From the NCBI RefSeq assembly GCF_001999305.1, contig NZ_MLHQ01000023.1, forward strand, positions 1-64,000: a DNA stretch of 64,000 nt, read 5' to 3'. The notes under the pieces are model-generated. The model was not told where the DNA came from and did no database searches. It saw nothing but the letters and a program-made list of their open reading frames with translations. Position 1 is the first letter of the stretch. Each line of letters opens with the position of its first letter. Shown in pieces: positions 39,450-50,511 of the stretch. Position numbers and translations under genes: made by a program. The stretch comes from Rodentibacter myodis (GTDB lineage Bacteria; Pseudomonadota; Gammaproteobacteria; Enterobacterales; Pasteurellaceae).

Positions 39450-40382
39450 TTAGTGACGATGATCAAGTAAAGCGATATGTCTTTTTGCCGCAATCCAAGC
39501 ACCAATGTACCCCATCAGTAAACAACTCACTAATAAGAAAATCAGCTCACCGATACTCAAACCGTTCAAACTAAACTGCACGGCAAAAATATCCGTCACA
39601 TATTTCACGGCAGAAGTGAAATAGCCAATGATAAAACTACTGAAAATTGCGGCAACAAATCCCCCTAAAAAAGCGTAAATCATACCGGTGTAAAGGTAAG
39701 GTCGAAGAATGAAGTGATCCGTTGCACCAAGCAATTTCATCACATCAATATCTGCTCGGCTGCTATATACATCAGAACGAATACTGTTACCAATCACCAA
39801 GAACACGGCAATCGCCATTAATAGAGTACAGAAAATTGCCACGTGTGCCACCAACCACGAAAGTGCGGTCAATTTTTCCATCCAATCATTATCTAAACGA
39901 ACCTCTTGTACGCCTTTGATTTTATTGAGATTGGTGCGTAATTCTTCACGCTTTTCCGAAACATTAAAATCTTTATTCGGCTTCACCATTACCACGGCAG
40001 GCAAGGGATTATCATCTAAAATATCCAATTCCTCCCCAAAACCCGACCAACTTTTAAACTCTTTTAAACTTTCTTGGCGGGAAACATAATTCAGCGATTC
40101 CACGCCCTCCTGCTGACGAATTTTATCCACCACCAGATTGGCATCTTCTTCGCTCAGATTTTTATGAAGATAAATCGTCAATTCGCTTTCAGGGTAAAAT
40201 TGTGTGGTCGCTAAATGCAGATTTTTCCACATTAAATAGCTGACAGTAGGAATGGTGAGTGAAACGGCAATCACCAAAATGGTCAATAACGTGCCAAATT
40301 TGCGTTGCCACAAATCCGTCCACACTGCGCGCAGCGTGTAAGCCGTTTGCACGAAAACAGAAGCATCGGTTGGTCGGCTCAT
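39450..40382 (-). CDS. ftsX: Cell division protein FtsX
   Basis: FtsX is the membrane subunit of FtsEX, which relays ATP hydrolysis to EnvC (also encoded in this window, at 17728) and so to septal amidases. The 310-residue protein has four membrane segments: about 36-58 near the N-terminus and three in the C-terminal half. A periplasmic loop (about 65-165) is where EnvC docks. I chose the ATG at 40382 (MSRPTDASVF), preceded by AAAGGAAA; a longer upstream frame overlaps ftsE and is unlikely. Confidence 0.96.
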   Translation of the reverse strand: MSRPTDASVFVQTAYTLRAVWTDLWQRKFGTLLTILVIAVSLTIPTVSYLMWKNLHLATTQFYPESELTIYLHKNLSEEDANLVVDKIRQQEGVESLNYVSRQESLKEFKSWSGFGEELDILDDNPLPAVVMVKPNKDFNVSEKREELRTNLNKIKGVQEVRLDNDWMEKLTALSWLVAHVAIFCTLLMAIAVFLVIGNSIRSDVYSSRADIDVMKLLGATDHFILRPYLYTGMIYAFLGGFVAAIFSSFIIGYFTSAVKYVTDIFAVQFSLNGLSIGELIFLLVSCLLMGYIGAWIAAKRHIALLDHRH

Positions 40383-40392
40383 AGTTTTTCCT

Positions 40393-41049
40393 TTAATAAC
40401 GTAAATAACCCTGCTCAAGCACAAGGCAAGGTTTTGGTTTTTGTTGAATTAAATTAATGTCGTGCGTGGCGATTAACACCGTCATTCCCAAACGATTAAA
40501 TTCCTCAAATAAACTGAAAATCCCCAATGAAAGCTCATCGTCTAAATTGCCCGTTGGTTCATCTGCCAGTAAAAGTTGTGGCTTGTGAACAATAGCACGC
40601 GCAATATCCACACGTTGCTGCTCCCCTCCAGAAATTTGCGGCGGCAAATAATGGGCTTTATTGCGAAGCCCCACGCGATCCAAGGATGCCATCGCGCGAG
40701 AATGCGCATCTTTTGGGTGCATACCGGCAATAATGAGCGGCAATGCGACATTTTCCAACACCGTTTTATCCGTCAATAAACGATAATCTTGATGTACCAT
40801 TCCAATTTGACGGCGTAGAAAGGGAATTTCATATTTTGAAAGTCGCGTAATATCGTGTCCGTTAAACCAAATTTGCCCCGCATTGGCTTTTTCCATTCCC
40901 ATAATGAGCTTAAGCAAGGTACTTTTCCCCGCGCCCGAATGTCCCACAAGATAAGTCATACTGCCTACCGGCAAATGGAAGTTCAGCCCTTGCAACGCCG
41001 GTTGGGTTGCACCGTGATAGGCTTTGGATACATTAGAGAATTTAATCAC
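40393..41049 (-). CDS. ftsE: Cell division ATP-binding protein FtsE
   Basis: FtsE is the cytoplasmic ATPase of FtsEX. The 218-residue ABC domain has Walker A GHSGAGKST, Q loop MVHQDYRLL, signature SGGEQQR, Walker B LLLADEPTGNLD and the switch histidine in IATHDINL. It lies between ftsY and ftsX in the conserved order ftsY-ftsE-ftsX, with about 10 bases between each pair of genes. Confidence 0.97.
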   Translation of the reverse strand: MIKFSNVSKAYHGATQPALQGLNFHLPVGSMTYLVGHSGAGKSTLLKLIMGMEKANAGQIWFNGHDITRLSKYEIPFLRRQIGMVHQDYRLLTDKTVLENVALPLIIAGMHPKDAHSRAMASLDRVGLRNKAHYLPPQISGGEQQRVDIARAIVHKPQLLLADEPTGNLDDELSLGIFSLFEEFNRLGMTVLIATHDINLIQQKPKPCLVLEQGYLRY

Positions 41050-41058
41050 GATTTGTCC

Positions 41059-42420
41059 TTATTCTTCTTCCTGCACAAACAACGCATCAATAAATTCTTT
41101 CGCGTTAAATTCGCGCAAGTCTTCGATTTTTTCCCCCACACCAATATAACGAATCGGTAGTTGGAATTGATCTGCAATAGCAAAAATCACCCCACCTTTT
41201 GCCGTGCCGTCCAATTTGGTTAACGAAATACCGGTTAAGCCCACCGCCTCATTAAACAATTTTGCTTGGCTAATGGCATTTTGCCCCGTGCCGGCATCCA
41301 GTGTCAGCATAATTTCGTGCGGTGCGGTTTCGTCATATTTTTTCATCACACGAACGATTTTTTTCAATTCATCCATCAAATTATTTTTATTCTGCAAACG
41401 ACCTGCCGTATCCGCAATCAAAATATCCACATTACGGGCTGCTGCCGATTGCATTGCATCAAAAATAACGGAAGCGGAATCCGCGCCGGTACTTTGCGCC
41501 ACCACCGGAATATTGTTACGCTCACCCCACACCTGCAACTGCTCTACCGCCGCGGCACGGAAGGTATCGCCTGCGGCAAGCATTACGGATTTGCCTTCCG
41601 CTTGGAATTTACGCGCGAGTTTACCAATGGTGGTGGTTTTCCCCACACCGTTTACGCCCACCATTAAAATCACATAAGGTTTTTTAGCGGAATCAATCAC
41701 TAATGGCTGAGCCACAGGTTCAAGAATATTCGCCATTTCCACTTTTAATTGTTGATATAAAAGTTCGGCATCCTGCAACTGCTTACGATCGGCGTGATCA
41801 GTCAGATTTTTGATGATTTTTGTGGTGGTTGGCACGCCAATATCGGCAATCAAAAGCTGTTCTTCCAATTCTTCAAACAGCTCATCATCAATTTTTTTGC
41901 CTAAGAAAAAGCTGCGGAATCCAGCCCCGATATTCTGTTTGGTTTTGAGCAACCCTTTCACTAAACGGCTAAAAAAACCACCTTCACTTGGTTTTTCACG
42001 GGTTGAAGTCGGTTGTAATTCCTGCTTCACTTCTTCCACAATTTCAGGTGCAATCTCGGCTTCTACAACTGTAGTAGGCATAGTGGGTTCTGCCACATTT
42101 TCGGGTTCAATGATTTTTTCATCGGCGACAGAATCAAGTGCGGTCAATATTTCCGATGTTTTTTCTTCTTCAGCAAAAGACGGCACTTCGATTTGAAGTG
42201 TCGGTTGCAGCCCTTCTTCGCCTAAAACAGGCTCAAAATCAACCGCACTTTCCGGCGTATTTGTCGCTTGGCTCTCAAGGCTTTCCTCAACTTGATTTTC
42301 TAACGAGGGTTCTTCCACATTTTCTTCTTCAAGAACCGGCTCAATTTTTACCTCTTCCTGTTTTTTGTTACGCCCAAATAAGGACGCCCAAAATCCGCCT
42401 TTTTTCTTTTCTTCTGCCAT
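41059..42420 (-). CDS. ftsY: Signal recognition particle receptor FtsY
   Basis: FtsY is the membrane-associated GTPase that receives SRP-ribosome complexes. A long acidic, disordered A domain (about 15-165) precedes the NG domain. GTPase motifs are GVNGVGKTTT, DTAGR and TKLDG, and the end reads GVGEKIEDLREFNAKEFIDALF. Length is 453 residues. The acidic region carries two USS (about 42138-42146 and 42240-42250). It is divergent from rsmD. Confidence 0.97.
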   Translation of the reverse strand: MAEEKKKGGFWASLFGRNKKQEEVKIEPVLEEENVEEPSLENQVEESLESQATNTPESAVDFEPVLGEEGLQPTLQIEVPSFAEEEKTSEILTALDSVADEKIIEPENVAEPTMPTTVVEAEIAPEIVEEVKQELQPTSTREKPSEGGFFSRLVKGLLKTKQNIGAGFRSFFLGKKIDDELFEELEEQLLIADIGVPTTTKIIKNLTDHADRKQLQDAELLYQQLKVEMANILEPVAQPLVIDSAKKPYVILMVGVNGVGKTTTIGKLARKFQAEGKSVMLAAGDTFRAAAVEQLQVWGERNNIPVVAQSTGADSASVIFDAMQSAAARNVDILIADTAGRLQNKNNLMDELKKIVRVMKKYDETAPHEIMLTLDAGTGQNAISQAKLFNEAVGLTGISLTKLDGTAKGGVIFAIADQFQLPIRYIGVGEKIEDLREFNAKEFIDALFVQEEE

Positions 42421-42520
42421 AAATTCTTCTCTTGAGGTTATCCCGATAAAAAATGTCGTTTATTCTAGCAAAAAATCGTCTAAACTAAGCACTATTTTCA
42501 ATGAATATCCACGATTTTTT

Positions 42521-43102
42521 ATGAAAAAACCGCAAACCCCAAATCCCAAAGGAGAGGTAAGAATTATCGCCGGACATTGGCGGGGACGAAAATTACCGGT
42601 ACTCAATGCCGAAGGATTACGCCCCACCGGCGACCGCGTGAAAGAAACCTTGTTTAACTGGTTAATGCCTTACATTCACAACGCAGAATGTTTAGATGGC
42701 TTTGCCGGCAGTGGCTCACTCGGCTTTGAAGCCCTTTCCCGCCAAGCGAAAAAAGTGACGTTTTTAGAACAGGATAAAACCGTTGCCAACCAACTGAAAA
42801 AAAATCTGCAAACCTTAAAATGTAGCGAAGAACAAGCTCAAGTATTCAACCAAAACAGTTTGGATTTTTTAAAACAACCGCAAAATCAACCGCACTTTGA
42901 TGTGATCTTCCTTGATCCGCCCTTTCACTTCGGGCTGGCAGAACAAGCCATTTCTTTGCTGGCGGAAAACAACTGGCTACGCCCCAATGCCCTCATTTAT
43001 GTAGAAACCGAAAAAGAGAAACCACTTGCCACGCCAGAAAACTGGACATTACTCAAAGAAAAAACCACTGGGCAAGTAAGTTATCGTTTATATCAATATT
43101 GA
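42521..43102 (+). CDS. rsmD: 16S rRNA (guanine(966)-N2)-methyltransferase RsmD
   Basis: RsmD methylates G966 of 16S rRNA. From the ATG at 42521 ([22 protein letters not shown]) the product has 193 residues. The SAM site reads [17 protein letters not shown] and the catalytic motif is DVIFLDPPF. An upstream frame is open but lies in ftsY promoter sequence. It is divergent from ftsY, as commonly seen. trmL follows 8 bases later, with a USS inside rsmD. Confidence 0.95.
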   Translation: MKKPQTPNPKGEVRIIAGHWRGRKLPVLNAEGLRPTGDRVKETLFNWLMPYIHNAECLDGFAGSGSLGFEALSRQAKKVTFLEQDKTVANQLKKNLQTLKCSEEQAQVFNQNSLDFLKQPQNQPHFDVIFLDPPFHFGLAEQAISLLAENNWLRPNALIYVETEKEKPLATPENWTLLKEKTTGQVSYRLYQY

Positions 43103-43110
43103 GAGAAACT

Positions 43111-43593
43111 ATGTTAGATATCGTTTTATATGAACCGGAAATCCCACAAAACACCGGCAATATCATCCGCCTTTGCGCCAATACCGGCTTTCGCCTACAC
43201 TTAATCGAGCCACTCGGCTTCACTTGGGACGACAAACGCCTACGCCGCTCAGGCTTGGATTATCACGAATTTGCCGACATTAAACGGCATAAAACCTTTG
43301 ACGCCTTTTTAGCAAGTGAAAATCCCAAACGCCTTTTTGCCCTCACCACCAAAGGTGGCCCTGCGCACAGCCAAGTGAAATTTCAGCTTGGTGATTATTT
43401 AATGTTCGGCCCCGAAACCCGTGGTATTCCAATGGCAATCCTCGACAAAATGCCAATGGAACAAAAAATCCGCATTCCAATGGCTGCCAACAGCCGCAGT
43501 ATGAATTTGTCTAATTCCGTGGCTGTTGCGGTTTATGAAGCTTGGCGACAGTTGGGCTATGACGGTGCAGTGAATTTGCTTGCAGATAAATGA
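43111..43593 (+). CDS. trmL: tRNA (cytidine/uridine-2'-O)-methyltransferase TrmL
   Basis: TrmL methylates the wobble nucleotide 34 of two tRNA-Leu species. The 160-residue SPOUT protein has [21 protein letters not shown], the knot motif FGPETRGIP and [23 protein letters not shown] use the ATG at 43111 ([16 protein letters not shown]); an upstream TTG start overlaps rsmD. A bidirectional terminator follows. Confidence 0.96.
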   Translation: MLDIVLYEPEIPQNTGNIIRLCANTGFRLHLIEPLGFTWDDKRLRRSGLDYHEFADIKRHKTFDAFLASENPKRLFALTTKGGPAHSQVKFQLGDYLMFGPETRGIPMAILDKMPMEQKIRIPMAANSRSMNLSNSVAVAVYEAWRQLGYDGAVNLLADK

Positions 43594-43600
43594 AATGATT

Positions 43601-43623
43601 AAAAGGTGGATATTCCACCTTTT
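43601..43623. terminator. Bidirectional terminator between trmL and xylB
   Basis: AAAAGGTGGA and TCCACCTTTT pair across TAT. A runs and T runs lie at the two ends, and the genes on both sides converge on it. Confidence 0.9.
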
Positions 43624-43625
43624 AT

Positions 43626-45095
43626 TTAGCGGTTCGAATCAAGATGAAAGCAATAACGCTGATAAACCGCCTCATAAGATTCAACCTCATCTTTATTCGG
43701 AAAACAACGTGACGTTTCATCTAAATGCACAAATTGATCACATAATAACGCTAATTCACCTTCACCATTTGCCCACATTGCTTGAATCGCCGCCCCTAAA
43801 GCCGCCGCTTCATCCTCTAATAAGCAAACCACTTCGGCATTCATTACATTGGCAATCATTTGCCGCCAAAGCGGACTTTTTGCACCACCGCCGATTAAGC
43901 GAATTTGCGACGTTTCCAGCCCCGCTTGCCGGAAAAGATCCAAACCGTAACGTAGGGTAAAGGTGGCACTTTCCATCATCGCCCGACAAAGATTTTCACG
44001 GGTAAAATTGCTCGAATCCAATCCTAAAATGCGTGCTTTTTCATTTGGTAGCGGTGGCACTCGTTCACCATTAAAAAACGGTAAAATAGTGATACCTTCA
44101 GCACCGATTGGCGCGCTTTGAGCAAGCCGATTAAATTCAGCCACATCAATATTAAACAGGCGCATTAATTGCTTATTGGATGAGGTCATATTCATTACGC
44201 AAATAAGGGGTAGCCAGCCATTATTAGAAGAACAGAAATTTGCGATCATTGGCGGCAAATTTGGCAAAGGTTGTTTTGTATAGGCATACAAAGTGCCGGA
44301 AGTGCCAAGACTCATTGTGGCAATGCCTTCCTTAATATTCCCTGTCCCAATCGCTCCCATCATATTGTCGCCACCACCGGTGGAAACGACCACATTCTCG
44401 TTAAAACCAAATAATTTCGCAATTTCAGGTTTGATGACACCGATTTTTTGCTCTGCCGAAAGTAAAGTTGGCAACACCTCATTCATATTAAGTTTCGGGA
44501 CAAGTTTTTCAAAAATATCCCGACTCCAACAACGATTTACAATATCAAAATATCCCGTACCGGAGGCGTCACCAAATTCCGTACAAAAATGACCGGTCAG
44601 CCAATCATTGAGATAATCGTGAGGTAACATTATTTTGCGGATTTGTTTAAACTGCTCCGGATAATGTTTTCTAAACCAACATAATTTTGAAGCGGTATAG
44701 CCCGTTTGGCACATAATGCCTAATTTAGCAAATGCGGCTTCCTGCCCGCCTAATTGTTCAATCAATTCTTCATTTTCATTGGCAGTTTCCGTATCGCACC
44801 AAAGTTTCGCGTTATACAAAGGCTGATCATTTTCATCTAACATCACCAATCCGTGCTGTTGCCCTGAAATACCAATGCCTTTCACCAAGTGCGGTGAAAT
44901 TTTCGCCTGTTTTAATGCCTCATTTAACGCTTGTTGAAAAGCCTCAATCCACCAATGAGGATGTTGTTCCCGCCGTCCATTTGATTGTTCTATTAATTTG
45001 TGGGAAGCATAGCCCACACCTATCACTTTTTTCTGCAAGCAATCAACCACTATCGCTTTTGTGCCTTGTGTACCACAATCAATACCGATATACAT
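43626..45095 (-). CDS. xylB: Xylulokinase
   Basis: XylB phosphorylates D-xylulose to xylulose 5-phosphate for the pentose phosphate pathway. The 489-residue FGGY kinase has the ATP motif IGIDCGTQGTKAIVVD, a substrate region with SGQQHGLVMLD, the GTGNIKEGIATMSLGTSGT phosphate-binding block and IRLIGGGAKSPLWRQMIANV. It follows xylA by 55 bases, and a USS hairpin lies in that gap. Confidence 0.97.
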   Translation of the reverse strand: MYIGIDCGTQGTKAIVVDCLQKKVIGVGYASHKLIEQSNGRREQHPHWWIEAFQQALNEALKQAKISPHLVKGIGISGQQHGLVMLDENDQPLYNAKLWCDTETANENEELIEQLGGQEAAFAKLGIMCQTGYTASKLCWFRKHYPEQFKQIRKIMLPHDYLNDWLTGHFCTEFGDASGTGYFDIVNRCWSRDIFEKLVPKLNMNEVLPTLLSAEQKIGVIKPEIAKLFGFNENVVVSTGGGDNMMGAIGTGNIKEGIATMSLGTSGTLYAYTKQPLPNLPPMIANFCSSNNGWLPLICVMNMTSSNKQLMRLFNIDVAEFNRLAQSAPIGAEGITILPFFNGERVPPLPNEKARILGLDSSNFTRENLCRAMMESATFTLRYGLDLFRQAGLETSQIRLIGGGAKSPLWRQMIANVMNAEVVCLLEDEAAALGAAIQAMWANGEGELALLCDQFVHLDETSRCFPNKDEVESYEAVYQRYCFHLDSNR

Positions 45096-45110
45096 AATGC
45101 CTCCAAGACA

Positions 45111-45140
45111 AAAAGTGCGGTCAAAAACGACCGCACTTTT
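45111..45140 (-). terminator. USS hairpin between xylA and xylB
   Basis: AAAAGTGCGGTC and GACCGCACTTTT form a perfect 12-bp stem with a 6-base loop inside the xylAB operon. It may cause partial termination so that xylA is expressed above xylB. Confidence 0.65.
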
Positions 45141-45150
45141 AAGGTAAAAT

Positions 45151-46470
45151 TTAACCGTAAACCACTTGATTCACAATGTTTTCCAAATATTCTTGCTGAC
45201 CGGAAACCGGTTTTGGATCAAACTGCTGTGTTTCCACAACGCGGGCAAGTTCTTCCAGAGAGCTTTTCCCTGCCAAAATTTTCTGCCCTAAATCCCCATT
45301 CCAACCGGCATAACGTTTATTCACAATGTCTTGTAAAGTTTGTTGTTCAATCATTTTCGCCGCACGTTTCAGTGACAGGGCAAGCACATCAATCGCACCG
45401 ATATGACCGTGAAATAAATCATAAGGATCGGTACTTTGACGGCGAATTTTCGCATCAAAATTAAAGCCACCGGTCGTAAATCCCCCCGCTTTTAAAATTT
45501 CATACATCACAAGGGTATTTTCTTCCACGCTATTTGGGAATTGATCGGTATCCCAACCTAATTGCGGATCGCCACGGTTTGCATCGATTGAACCGAAAAT
45601 ATCTAATGCCGCAGCAGTGGCGATTTCGTGCTGAAATGTATGACCTGCAAGGGTTGCGTGGTTTGCCTCAATATTGACTTTGATTTCTTTTTCTAAACCA
45701 AATTGTTTTAAGAAACCATAAACCGTTGCAACATCATAATCATATTGATGTTTGGTTGGTTCTTGCGGTTTTGGTTCAATTAATAACGTGCCGTTAAAGC
45801 CAATTTTATATTTATGCTCCACCACCATTTGCATAAAGCGACCGATTTGCTCACGTTCACGTTTTAAATCGGTATTTAGCAAGGTTTCATAGCCTTCACG
45901 CCCACCCCATAATACATAATTTTCACCGCCTAAACGTTGGGTTGCCTTCATTGCATTAAAGACTTGCGATGCCGCCCAAGCAAACACTTCCGGATTCGGA
46001 TTTGTAGAAGCACCAGACATATAACGTGGGTTGGTAAAACAATTTGCCGTTCCCCATAATAATTTCACTCCGGTTTCAGCTTGTTTTTTCTCAAGAAGAT
46101 CAACGATAGTATGAAAATTATGCACATATTCTTTATAGGAATTGCCTTCCGGTGCAATATCCACATCGTGGAAGCAGTAATAAGGAATCCCCAATTTTTG
46201 GAAAAATTCAAAAGCAATTTCGGCTTTTTGTTTTGCCCCTTCCAATAAATCGCCTGTTTTTTGCCAACTGCGATCTAACGAACCTGCACCAAACATATCA
46301 TTACCTGTCCAGCAAAAGGTATGCCAATAACACACTGCCAAACGTAAATGTTCCGCCATTGTTTTGCCTAAAATGATTTCATTCGGATTGTAATGTTTAA
46401 AAGCAAAAGGATTTGTTGAAGCACTGCCTTCATATTTTACTTTTTCAATTTTAGCGAAATAGTTAGACAT
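45151..46470 (-). CDS. xylA: Xylose isomerase
   Basis: XylA converts D-xylose to D-xylulose with divalent metals. The 439-residue class II enzyme has the catalytic histidine region [13 protein letters not shown], the [14 protein letters not shown] block, and metal ligands in [19 protein letters not shown] and [23 protein letters not shown] precedes the ATG. It is the first gene of xylAB, divergent from the xylFGHR transport operon. Confidence 0.98.
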   Translation of the reverse strand: MSNYFAKIEKVKYEGSASTNPFAFKHYNPNEIILGKTMAEHLRLAVCYWHTFCWTGNDMFGAGSLDRSWQKTGDLLEGAKQKAEIAFEFFQKLGIPYYCFHDVDIAPEGNSYKEYVHNFHTIVDLLEKKQAETGVKLLWGTANCFTNPRYMSGASTNPNPEVFAWAASQVFNAMKATQRLGGENYVLWGGREGYETLLNTDLKREREQIGRFMQMVVEHKYKIGFNGTLLIEPKPQEPTKHQYDYDVATVYGFLKQFGLEKEIKVNIEANHATLAGHTFQHEIATAAALDIFGSIDANRGDPQLGWDTDQFPNSVEENTLVMYEILKAGGFTTGGFNFDAKIRRQSTDPYDLFHGHIGAIDVLALSLKRAAKMIEQQTLQDIVNKRYAGWNGDLGQKILAGKSSLEELARVVETQQFDPKPVSGQQEYLENIVNQVVYG

Positions 46471-46716
46471 TATTAATTCTCCTATACGTGAGTGAAGTGT
46501 TAAACCACAACTATAATGATGAGAATTAAAAATGGGTTCAATTACGTTATTTGGTTTTCCTATTTTGATAATTGGTTATTGTGGCAGCGATCACAAAAGT
46601 GAAAAAACGTAATAGCAGTGAAAGATTTTGTAATTGCAAGACGTGACTAAAGTAGGAAAACTACCAATCAGAGCAATGCCGCTCTATTCCATTTACTTAA
46701 CCATTGAGGTATCAGT
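46471..46716. promoter_or_regulatory. xylA-xylF divergent control region with CRP site
   Basis: TGTGGCAGCGATCACA at 46580-46595 matches the CRP consensus at all but one core position and lies near the middle of the region, where it could serve both directions. TTTTGATAATTG (46563-46574) and TTTTGTAATTGC (46626-46637) are similar sequences either side of it and are candidates for XylR half sites. GTAG-GAAAA-CTAC is a small palindrome at 46652-46664. XylR binding is inferred from the E. coli system. Confidence 0.75.
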
Positions 46717-47715
46717 ATGAAAATCAAATCAGCTTTACTCACAATTGCAGCGGTCTTCACGGTATTTAGTCATTCCATTTATGCTAAAGATCTCAAAATT
46801 GGGCTATCCATTGATGATTTGCGCTTGGAGAGATGGCAAAAAGATCGCGATATTTTTGTAAAAAAAGCCGAATCAATGGGGGCGAAAGTATTTGTGCAAT
46901 CCGCGAATGGGGATGATTCTGCCCAAATCTCTCAAATTGAAAATATGATTAACAAAAATATTGATGTTTTAGTGATTATTCCGCACAACGGTGAAGTATT
47001 AAGCAATGTGATTTCGGAAGCAAAAAAAGAAGGGATTAAAGTGCTGGCTTATGACCGCTTAATTAATAATGCCGATTTAGATTTTTATGTGTCATTTGAT
47101 AATGAAAAAGTAGGGGAATTGCAGGCTAAAAGTGTTGTTGAAGTAAAACCTGAAGGGAATTATTTCTTAATGGGCGGCTCACCGGTGGATAACAATGCCA
47201 AGTTGTTCAGAAAAGGGCAGATGAAAGTTTTAGATCCTCTAATTAAAAGTGGAAAAATTAAAGTGGTCGGCGATCAATGGGTCGATTCTTGGTTGGCTGA
47301 AAAAGCACTGCAAATTATGGAAAACGCGTTAACTGCAAATAAAAACAATATTGATGCGGTAGTCGCTTCAAATGATGCAACGGCAGGCGGTGCAATTCAA
47401 GCATTAAGCGCGCAAGGATTAAACGGCAAAGTGGCAATTTCCGGACAAGATGCGGATTTAGCGGCAATTAAACGCATTGTAAACGGCTCACAAACGATGA
47501 CCGTTTATAAACCTATCACTAAATTGGCGGACAAAGCCGCGCAAATTGCCGTGGAATTGGCGAAAGATGAAAAGGTAGAAACCAATGCCGAATTAAATAA
47601 TGGCTTTAAAAATGTGCCTGCTTACTTACTCGATCCTATTGCCGTAGATAAAACAAATATTGATGAAACGGTAATTAAAGATGGTTTCCACACCAAAGAA
47701 AGCGTTTATCAATAA
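46717..47715 (+). CDS. xylF: D-xylose ABC transporter, periplasmic binding protein
   Basis: XylF captures xylose in the periplasm. A signal peptide ([20 protein letters not shown], cleaved near YAK) precedes a type I sugar-binding fold. Family blocks include [43 protein letters not shown] and [16 protein letters not shown]. Length is 332 residues. GAGGT lies upstream of the ATG. A stem-loop after its stop may protect its message relative to xylGH. Confidence 0.97.
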   Translation: MKIKSALLTIAAVFTVFSHSIYAKDLKIGLSIDDLRLERWQKDRDIFVKKAESMGAKVFVQSANGDDSAQISQIENMINKNIDVLVIIPHNGEVLSNVISEAKKEGIKVLAYDRLINNADLDFYVSFDNEKVGELQAKSVVEVKPEGNYFLMGGSPVDNNAKLFRKGQMKVLDPLIKSGKIKVVGDQWVDSWLAEKALQIMENALTANKNNIDAVVASNDATAGGAIQALSAQGLNGKVAISGQDADLAAIKRIVNGSQTMTVYKPITKLADKAAQIAVELAKDEKVETNAELNNGFKNVPAYLLDPIAVDKTNIDETVIKDGFHTKESVYQ

Positions 47716-47721
47716 GCTCAA

Positions 47722-47740
47722 AGGGGAAATTTATTCCCCT
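47722..47740 (+). repeat. Intercistronic stem-loop between xylF and xylG
   Basis: AGGGGAA and TTCCCCT pair across 5 bases, six bases after the xylF stop. Such hairpins after binding-protein genes commonly raise their message level by blocking decay or by partial termination. Confidence 0.7.
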
Positions 47741-47759
47741 ATTTTATAGGAGTGTAAAT

Positions 47760-49271
47760 ATGGCATTGTTAGAAATGAAAAACATCACAAAAAAATTTGG
47801 TGATGTGACCGCACTTCGTGATATTTCCATTGAACTTGAAGCCGGTGAAATCTTGTCGCTATGTGGTGAAAACGGTTCGGGAAAATCAACCTTAATGAAA
47901 GTGCTTTGCGGCATTTATCCTTATGGCGATTACGGTGGTGAGATTTATTTTTCAGAACACGAATTAAAGGCAAAAAATATTAAATACACGGAAGAAAAAG
48001 GCATTTCAATCATTCATCAGGAGCTTACACTCGTCAAAAATATGTCGGTGTTAGAAAATATCTTCTTAGGCAATGAAATGACACAGAACGGTCTCACCGC
48101 CGATAATGAAATGTACCTACGCTGTAAAACATTATTACAGCAAGTTCAATTAGATGTTGATCCCAATACAAAAGTGGGGGAACTGGGTTTAGGGCAACAA
48201 CAGTTGGTGGAAATTGCCAAAGCATTAAATAAACAGGTGCGATTACTCATTCTTGATGAACCTACTGCTTCACTCACCGAAAAAGAAACGGCAATTTTAT
48301 TAAATCTTGTGAAAGATTTAAAAGCCCACAATATCGCCTGTATTTATATTTCTCATAAACTCAATGAAGTCAAAGAAATTTCCGACAAAATTTGTGTTAT
48401 CCGTGATGGTGAACACATTGGCACGAAAAATGCCAATACGATGAGCGAAGATGACATTATCACAATGATGGTCGGGCGGGAAATTACCTCACTTTATCCC
48501 CACGAACCACATCAGATTAAAGACGAAATTTTACGCGTAGAAAATCTTTCCGCTTGGCATCCAATCAATACCCATATTAAACGGGTAAATGATGTGAGTT
48601 TTCATCTTCACGCCGGTGAAATTCTTGGCATTGCCGGCTTGGTCGGCTCCGGTAGAACTGAAATGGTGCAATGTTTGTTTGGTTCTTATCAAGGCAAGTG
48701 TGAAGGTAAGATTTTTATTCATCAAAAACCGGTTCATATTAAAAATTGTGCACAAGCCATTGCACATAAAATTGTGATGGTGCCGGAAGATCGTAAAAAA
48801 CACGGCATTGTTTCAATTATGGGGGTAGGCAAAAATATTACGCTTTCAGCACTAAAAGAATATTGCTTTGGCAAAATGATCATCAATGAAGCCAAAGAAG
48901 AGCAAGTTATTGATTCGGCAATAAAGCAACTGAAAGTAAAAACGTCTTCCCCCGACCTCCCCATTGGACGATTAAGTGGCGGCAACCAACAAAAAGCCAT
49001 TTTGGCAAAATGTTTATTACTGAATCCTAAAATTTTGATTTTAGATGAACCCACACGTGGTATTGACGTTGGGGCTAAATATGAAATTTATAAATTAATC
49101 AACCAATTAGCACAACAAGGTATCGGTATTATTGTCATTTCCTCCGAATTGCCGGAAGTGCTTGGTATCAGTGATCGTGTTTTGGTTATGCACCAAGGTA
49201 AACTCAAAGCCAGCCTCATTAACCATAATCTCACTCAAGAACAAGTGATGGAAACCGCACTCAAGGAGTAA
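47760..49271 (+). CDS. xylG: D-xylose ABC transporter, ATPase with two ABC domains
   Basis: XylG powers xylose import. The 503-residue protein is a tandem ABC ATPase. The first domain has [22 protein letters not shown] and [12 protein letters not shown]. The second has a divergent P loop GLVGSGRTE, signature [13 protein letters not shown] and [19 protein letters not shown]. This asymmetry is normal for carbohydrate importers of the XylG/RbsA type. GAG-type binding site and position fit xylF-xylG-xylH; xylH starts 4 bases after its stop. Confidence 0.97.
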   Translation: MALLEMKNITKKFGDVTALRDISIELEAGEILSLCGENGSGKSTLMKVLCGIYPYGDYGGEIYFSEHELKAKNIKYTEEKGISIIHQELTLVKNMSVLENIFLGNEMTQNGLTADNEMYLRCKTLLQQVQLDVDPNTKVGELGLGQQQLVEIAKALNKQVRLLILDEPTASLTEKETAILLNLVKDLKAHNIACIYISHKLNEVKEISDKICVIRDGEHIGTKNANTMSEDDIITMMVGREITSLYPHEPHQIKDEILRVENLSAWHPINTHIKRVNDVSFHLHAGEILGIAGLVGSGRTEMVQCLFGSYQGKCEGKIFIHQKPVHIKNCAQAIAHKIVMVPEDRKKHGIVSIMGVGKNITLSALKEYCFGKMIINEAKEEQVIDSAIKQLKVKTSSPDLPIGRLSGGNQQKAILAKCLLLNPKILILDEPTRGIDVGAKYEIYKLINQLAQQGIGIIVISSELPEVLGISDRVLVMHQGKLKASLINHNLTQEQVMETALKE

Positions 49272-49274
49272 TCT

Positions 49275-50402
49275 ATGTTTAAGTTTAAATCCGTAAATCT
49301 ACAAGTTTATATTATGCTCATCGCAATTGCGGTCATTATGGTATTTTTTACCCTTACCACAGACGGTGCTTATCTCAGTGCACGAAATATTTCCAACCTA
49401 TTACGCCAAACCTCAATCACCGGTATTCTTGCCATTGGAATGGTGTTTGTCATTATTTCCGCTGAAATTGATTTATCGGTGGGATCATTAATGGGGCTGC
49501 TCGGCGGATTCGCGGCAATTGCCGATGTTTGGTGGGGATTTCCACTGCCACTAACCATCATTGCCACCATTGTATTAGGTTTACTTTTTGGTATGTGGAA
49601 CGGCTGGTGGGTCGCTTATCGGAAAGTACCTTCATTTATCGTCACCCTTGCGGGCTATTTGGCTTTCCGCGGTATCTTAATCGGCTTAACAAACGGCACC
49701 ACTGTCTCCCCAATTAGTAGCTCAATGACTGTCATCGGACAAGGTTATCTTTCCGACATTACCGGTTTCGTATTAGGTAGTATTGCCGTAGTTGGTTTTG
49801 TGCTTTGGGGAAATTATCAACGTAAAAGCCGCCAACAACTTCAATTAGATGTTCCGGCGTTATCGAAAGACTTCTCAAAATATACCTTATTCGCCGTTTG
49901 CGTGCTTGGTGCGATTTATTTATTAAACGATTATCGTGGCATTCCGTTTCCTGTCTTAGTGCTGGCAATTCTTGCCATATTCGGCTTATTTCTTTCCCGA
50001 AAAACCAGCTTTGGTCGCCACGTTTATGCCATTGGTGGCAACATTGATGCGGCAAAATTATCCGGCATTAATGTTGAGAAAACCAAACTCATCATCTTTG
50101 CGATGAATGGTGTATTAGTCGCCATTGCCGGTTTAATCCTAAGCGCACGCTTAGGGGCAGGTTCACCTTCTGCCGGACAAAACGCCGAACTTGATGCCAT
50201 TGCTGCCTGTGTAATAGGTGGGGCAAGTTTAGCCGGCGGTGTGGGCAGTGTATTTGGTGTCGTGATTGGTGCGCTGATTATTGCCTCATTAGACAACGGA
50301 ATGAGTATGCTTGATGTCCCAACTTTCTGGCAATATATCGTAAAAGGGGCAATCCTATTACTTGCCGTATGGGTTGATACCAGCAGCAAGAAAAAAATGT
50401 AA
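49275..50402 (+). CDS. xylH: D-xylose ABC transporter, permease
   Basis: XylH forms the membrane channel. The 375-residue protein has about ten hydrophobic segments. Family blocks are [37 protein letters not shown] and the C-terminal [19 protein letters not shown]. It ends with an SSKKKM tail. A strong terminator follows, so xylR downstream likely has some transcription of its own. Confidence 0.96.
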   Translation: MFKFKSVNLQVYIMLIAIAVIMVFFTLTTDGAYLSARNISNLLRQTSITGILAIGMVFVIISAEIDLSVGSLMGLLGGFAAIADVWWGFPLPLTIIATIVLGLLFGMWNGWWVAYRKVPSFIVTLAGYLAFRGILIGLTNGTTVSPISSSMTVIGQGYLSDITGFVLGSIAVVGFVLWGNYQRKSRQQLQLDVPALSKDFSKYTLFAVCVLGAIYLLNDYRGIPFPVLVLAILAIFGLFLSRKTSFGRHVYAIGGNIDAAKLSGINVEKTKLIIFAMNGVLVAIAGLILSARLGAGSPSAGQNAELDAIAACVIGGASLAGGVGSVFGVVIGALIIASLDNGMSMLDVPTFWQYIVKGAILLLAVWVDTSSKKKM

Positions 50403-50412
50403 ACACGCCCTC

Positions 50413-50445
50413 AAAAATCGCCATATAAAAAATGGCGATTTTTTT
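50413..50445 (+). terminator. Terminator after xylH
   Basis: AAAAATCGCCAT and ATGGCGATTTTT form a 12-bp stem with a 7-base loop and end in a T run. A USS follows at once. Confidence 0.9.
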
Positions 50446-50511
50446 GACCGCACTTTTATAAAACCACTTTTTCCGCTATATTTCTCACCGTCAAATCAAA
50501 GGGAATAAAGA

